Assembly: GCA_958450365.1 (NCBI GenBank)
Contig: CAUEEP010000743.1
Location: forward strand, 4,587,501-4,651,500
DNA: 64,000 bases
Origin: Mesorhabditis belari
Lineage: Eukaryota; Nematoda; Chromadorea; Rhabditida; Rhabditidae
Direction of reading: 5' to 3'
A program made the translations under genes and the position numbers. Under the pieces are notes generated by a model. That model was not told the DNA's origin. It did not search any database and saw only the letters and a program-made list of their open reading frames with translations. Positions 60,192 to 64,000 of this stretch are shown here, piece by piece. Every line of letters starts with the position of its first letter. Position 1 is the stretch's first letter.

Positions 60192-60201
60192 GATTTAGGG
60201 C
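60192..60201 (+). promoter_or_regulatory. Likely trans-splice acceptor for emc-4
   Basis: TTTGATTTAGGGC immediately before the emc-4 ATG. With the phosphatase gene ending 162 nt upstream, this is the usual geometry of an SL2-type downstream operon gene. Confidence 0.55.
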
Positions 60202-60985
60202 ATGTCATTAGCTACTTGGCGATTGGATGCGGGTACGGCGTCTCGTTCGGCTAGAACGGCGGACAGTCAAAGTTACTTCCCTCCCGGCTTTTCACCAATC
60301 GGTCAAGCAATGCAACAAAATGTGGAAGCTGAGGTAGAGCCACTATTTATTTAGAAATTCTTTAATAATTTATTTTTGTTATAAGTTTTGTTGCACTCTG
60401 ATCTATTTTAGGCGGCTGCAGATCAACAAGAGCACTTGATGCGAAAACGTGCTTGGGACGTAGCAATGGGACCGGCTAAAAGGTTTATCTTTAATAATAT
60501 TTACTTTTAACTTTTGTTTGTCTTTAGTTTGCCTATGAACATGTTTATGATGTATATGGCTGGACGTTCGATTTCGATTTTTCCTATAATGATGGTTGCA
60601 ATGATGTTATGGCGTCCACTTAAGGTGATTTTGCAACAAGCTTTTATTGATAACTTTCATTTAGACGATGTTTTCTGTAAATAGCACTTTTAAACCGCTA
60701 CAAGACGATAAAACTGGTTCATTGATTTTGCACAAGGTTTGGAAATTTGGTCTGTCGTGTTCTTAATATTATACTTTTTAGATTTTATTTGTTCTTGGAA
60801 ATTTTGGCGTTGTAGCTCTCGCAATATATAAGGTTTGAATTTTATTATTGAATTAGTAAAGGGTTCATTCAATTCAGGTTCATTCAATGGGATTACTGCC
60901 TAATTATGATTCTGATTGGCTCGAATTTATTCCGGAAGCCCAGCGAGGTAGTTTTTCGCTTTCAAATGGAGATATTTTTATCTAA
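60202..60985 (+). CDS. emc-4: ER membrane protein complex subunit 4
   Basis: Subunit of the EMC insertase, which places tail-anchored and multi-pass proteins in the ER membrane. Six exons (60202-60333, 60412-60482, 60528-60624, 60665-60736, 60782-60832, 60878-60985) give 176 residues, close to the usual 180. A hydrophilic N-terminus ([20 protein letters not shown]) precedes two membrane helices ([20 protein letters not shown] onward; [18 protein letters not shown]). It ends in the family signature [20 protein letters not shown]. After QR the last residues [12 protein letters not shown] correspond to the short tail of other EMC4 proteins. Confidence 0.95.
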
Positions 60986-62270
60986 TGTCTTGGCTTGTTG
61001 ATTGTGATATAATTTCCAAATCTATCCTATCATCTAATGTGTTTATGGTTGTGTTATTTTTGTCATGATGTCTAGGTTTCTTTAAAACTCTTTCAATACT
61101 AAAGGATTATAATTTAGGAGAATGCATAGTTAATCTAATTTTAAGATTCCTGGTACCAATGTCTTTTCCTGTTTGCTTGTTCTTTTGTCGATAATAAAAA
61201 TTGATAGTCAAACAATTCGTAAACTTTGTAGGTCTGGAGAGACAAATCGCCCTGAAAAGTAAAATTGCTAAACAAAAATGGAAATTTGATACAAATCATT
61301 TCAACTCAGCGACTAATCGGTGCGCTGCAATTTGGATAAACACGGGATAAGCGCTAGTGGGAGGAGAGACTATGCAGCGAGAGCCACTTTTCGGACGTGA
61401 GGGTCAAATATTTACTCGTCACATCGCAAATCAGTCCCATAATCGGGTGGACTTACAGAGTGAGGGGCGGGTCATGACGAGGACATCTTTCCCTTAAAGC
61501 ACACTCAATTTGCATAGACTATAGTGTCATCTTTGGTTGACGTAATGACCCGGCGCTGATATTTAATTCACCAACTCCACCATTTGAAACCCCCCGAGAG
61601 TTTGGCTTCTTTTTTTTGGTTTGCGATTTCGTAAAGTTTAGTCGTTTATATATCAACTTGTCGATATATATTCAGAATTTCGAAAAAACAAAATGTTAGA
61701 AGTGTTCGTCGAGTTGAGTTTCCGCCGTTCCGCGTTCACTTTGTGCTCCTCTAGCTCTTCTCAGCCTTTCCCTTCACCCTCAAGGGGGCTATAGTCGAAA
61801 AGCCGAATTTAGATAGGAAAAAGGGAGCCCGAATAGACAATGTTTCGTGAGGGATGCCTCATATATTTCTCTTCGTTTCTTTAACCCTTTTTGGTCCCTT
61901 GCCCTCTTCTTTCCCCTCCTTTTTTTTACCCCTTTCCATGCTTCTCCCTCCACTTTTTTTGGCTGGCAAGTCGCCGTTTTTTTGCCTAGTTGAGCTCTCC
62001 CCCTTTTTTGGGGGTGAAGAAGAAAGAAAGAAAGAAAAGGAAGAAAGAAAGAAGCTTTCTCTGGGGGAGAACAACCAAATTGAATGCACATCTTCTGCTC
62101 AGCTTTTCCCGTTCATTATAATGGACCAACTTTTCATTTTCACTTCACTTACCCAGTCAACCAAAAAAAAATGGTTCTAAGCTTTTAATAACCAGTTTGA
62201 GCGATTGCACTCAAAGTTTTCTTGAAGGTTTTTAAGAAGAGCTTTTCCTTATTTAGATTCTTAATTTTAA
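60986..62270. other. Intergenic, with a GC-richer block at 61290-61600
   Basis: 61290-61600 is noticeably less AT-rich than its surroundings and contains ATTTGCATAG (octamer-like), GGGTGGACTTACAG and TATATATCAACTTGTCGATAT further right. It has no long frame and does not match a spliceosomal RNA, SL RNA or RNase P motif that I know. It could be a promoter/enhancer or an unknown RNA. The region 61850-62180 holds low-complexity frames only. Confidence 0.4.
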
Positions 62271-62300
62271 AGTGAAATTTTTTGATGAACTTTAAACTTA

Positions 62301-62536
62301 TCCGGACGCGTATCCGGACACCATCCAAAATAGAGATTCGATTTTCATTCTTATACAACAATACAATGAAAGTCAAAAGATTTAAGTCAAAAAAAATCTA
62401 AGTGAAATTTTTTGATGAACTTTAAACTTAGATTTTTTTTTGACTTAAATTGTATTGTATATAGACTTTCAATTGTATTGTTGTATAAGAATGAAAATCG
62501 AATCTCTATTTTGGATGGTGTCCGGATACGCGTCGG
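62301..62536. mobile_element. Palindromic element with TCCGGACGCGTATCCGGA end
   Basis: Arms of about 74 bp (ACACCATCCAAAATAGAGAT and TTCATTCTTATACAACAAT inside) pair across an inner palindrome (AGATTTAAGTCAAAAAAAAT). A 31-bp block AGTGAAATTTTTTGATGAAC occurs as a direct repeat at 62270 and 62400. Confidence 0.85.
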
Positions 62537-63362
62537 CACGACTCTCATGATTAGTACAATGGAAGTCGAGACTCCATTTTTTTTTTTTGAGGCATTTGAG
62601 GCAACGAGAAGCATTGCTGATTCGAGAAGATCGAAAAGGGTCGACTAAAGGAGAAAGAGACTGACTGGAGAACTGGAGAAAGGCACTGCTCTGCACTAGT
62701 AGCACGAAATTTGAGGATTCGACGAGTCCCAGCTTGGCCTCTTTTTCTTCTCAATTTTTCAACACTGGTCACTCCTTTCCCTCGGTTTTTTTCTTGTTGC
62801 GCCGAGAGTGGACTTCCATTTTTTTTTGTCGATGAATTCATTTCGCGACAGAAAAACAGCGCAGCTTTTTTTTTACAAACGTCTGAGATGTCAGTCTATC
62901 GAAATGAGCTATGAAATTTCAAGCTAGTTTACTAGTTCTTTTTTGATAGCTTTTGATAGCTTAAAATATAATTATTCAAATTTTAAAGCAATAAGTACTT
63001 TGAGAACTTTTAGAAATAAACTTCTCTTGATTAAGTGAAAGTCCCCTCAAAACTGAGCCCGTTATTTTTGAGATCAAGAAAAGAAGTTCAGACTGGAGGG
63101 TTTCTTCCCTCGTTTTCTTTTTCTTCCCAAAATGAACCGACTTTTCTTTTCCTTTTCGAGACAGCCGTTTTTTTTTGCCTTTCCAAGGCTGAGGGAGAGG
63201 GATGCTTCTTTTTTTCTTTGGTCCTCTGGTTGGTCGTCGTGCCGATTGCGAGTGCCGTCCCCCATCCCCCTCTTAACCCTTTCTAAATTTCTTTCTAAAG
63301 CCTACATCAAATCCTTTAGGTTATCAAAGTTTAAGCATCACTTTCCTTTTTTCACTCTTGTT
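62537..63362. other. No gene recognised
   Basis: Low-complexity T- and A-rich sequence with short open frames on both strands. No supported coding region. Confidence 0.5.
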
Positions 63363-63565
63363 TTAGACTCTGGCTTTCTTAGATCTAAACCCTTTAGGGT
63401 CTACACTTTTAGGAAGCTCTTCCACTCTATTTTGTTGCAAAATGCGGTATACCGTCATTCGATGCATTTTCAGCAGTTTGGCAAAATCCGAAGTTGATCG
63501 TCCTTGTGCTCCAAGCTGAAGAATCGCGGCACGGTTGGGAGAAGCCTTCACCATTATGTCCAAAC
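63360..63565 (-). pseudogene. Tc1/mariner transposase N-terminal HTH fragment
   Basis: Minus-strand frame reads MVKASPNRAAILQLGAQGRS, then TSDFAKLLKMHRMTVYRILQ, the paired-like HTH opening common to nematode Tc1/mariner transposases. The match stops after this domain and the downstream catalytic region is not found in frame. Confidence 0.75.
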
Positions 63566-64000
63566 TTAAAAATTTGCTTAAAAACTCCTACATAATATAA
63601 AAAAAGCATTCAAATTAAGAAAAAATAATCCTTTGGCAAGAAATAAAAATCAATCAGTTTCTTAAATCAATGTTACAACCTTGTAACCATACTTATGCCG
63701 CACCCTGTAGGTCTTAAAAAGCCTTTTCAAATTGAGTTCAACTTTAAACTCAAACCATGATCCATCGTGAAATCAAAAATTTCAGCTCAGCTTTTTTTTT
63801 TTGCCAGCAACCCCTCAACTGGGCATCCATCTTCTTCTGGGCATTCTTCTAAAAACTCGAAAGAATGAAAGTTTTGCCGTTTAGCTGACCATCGATGTCC
63901 ATAGTAAATTTCAAGGAGACAAAAGCCCCCGGGAACGATTTCTCTTGACGAGCCGAGTTTTCGGTTCCCCTGAGGGTCGCCTCCCATTCCCTTCTCGTCT
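63566..64000. other. Window end, nothing recognised
   Basis: A minus-strand open frame (63987-63787) has no recognisable family and adjoins a poly-A/T run. It could be an exon of a gene beyond the window. Confidence 0.4.

Noticed and set aside
61854..62180. Plus-strand 108-residue frame with Leu/Phe/Pro then Glu/Lys runs
   Set aside because: Low-complexity pyrimidine-to-purine transition; opposite-strand frames are equally open and no exon signals are seen.
63780..63960. Minus-strand segment faintly like a GFP-type beta strand (MDIDGQLNGKTF)
   Set aside because: The similarity is a few residues, the frame contains a stop, and nothing else of that fold is visible.

Overview
This window reads as nuclear DNA from a free-living, rhabditid-type nematode. 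The evidence is AT-rich sequence, many small introns (often 39-60 nt) with TTTNAG acceptors, acceptor-like AG sites just upstream of many start codons (fits spliced-leader trans-splicing), a major-sperm-protein domain gene, an astacin with two ShKT domains, and a short internal run of the nematode telomere repeat (TTAGGC). I cannot name the species. I built the gene models by hand; every spliced multi-exon model listed as a CDS closes in frame from ATG to stop.

Layout, left to right. 1-4360: repeats and a decayed mariner element. 4361-6911 (+): glucosamine-6-phosphate deaminase. 6912-9721: repeats. 9722-14861 (-): a 684-residue low-complexity protein with a four-residue tandem repeat, an acidic SUMO-interaction-like motif and a coiled coil. 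15329-26467 (+): a 29-exon ARAP-type RhoGAP (PH, RhoGAP, RA, PH) without an ArfGAP domain; its introns are full of nested palindromic elements, a Merlin-like transposase remnant and minus-strand exon-like pieces. 27517-29582 (+): mitochondrial ribosomal protein S9. 30242-34534 (+): a MEIOC-type protein. 37848-40607 (+): a SWEET sugar transporter. 41917-43850 (-): an MSP-domain protein. 46072-47107 (+): a small secreted cysteine-rich peptide between satellite arrays. 48513-51371 (+): an astacin with two ShKT domains. 51914-54885 (-): Rabex-5. 55284-57167 (+): a TBC1D10-type Rab GAP. 57499-58631 (-): a predicted membrane-anchored glutaredoxin whose front half looks like selenoprotein S/VIMP. 58833-60039 (+): pseudouridine-5'-phosphatase-type HAD enzyme. 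60202-60985 (+): EMC4. 60986-64000: no gene model; inverted repeats and a transposase HTH fragment.

How the genes relate. Rabex-5 (a Rab5 GEF) and the TBC Rab GAP are divergent and share a 398-nt promoter region. The glutaredoxin fusion and the phosphatase are divergent over 201 nt, and the phosphatase and EMC4 lie 162 nt apart in the arrangement of a nematode operon. The fusion and EMC4 are both expected at the ER membrane. The other genes look like unrelated neighbours.

The most interesting items are the SelS-like/glutaredoxin fusion, the ARAP-like protein with no ArfGAP and two apparent GC-AG introns, the inverted satellite arrays around the cysteine-rich peptide, the filled/empty-site pair that resolves three layers of nested palindromic elements, and a candidate nested gene in ARAP intron 7.
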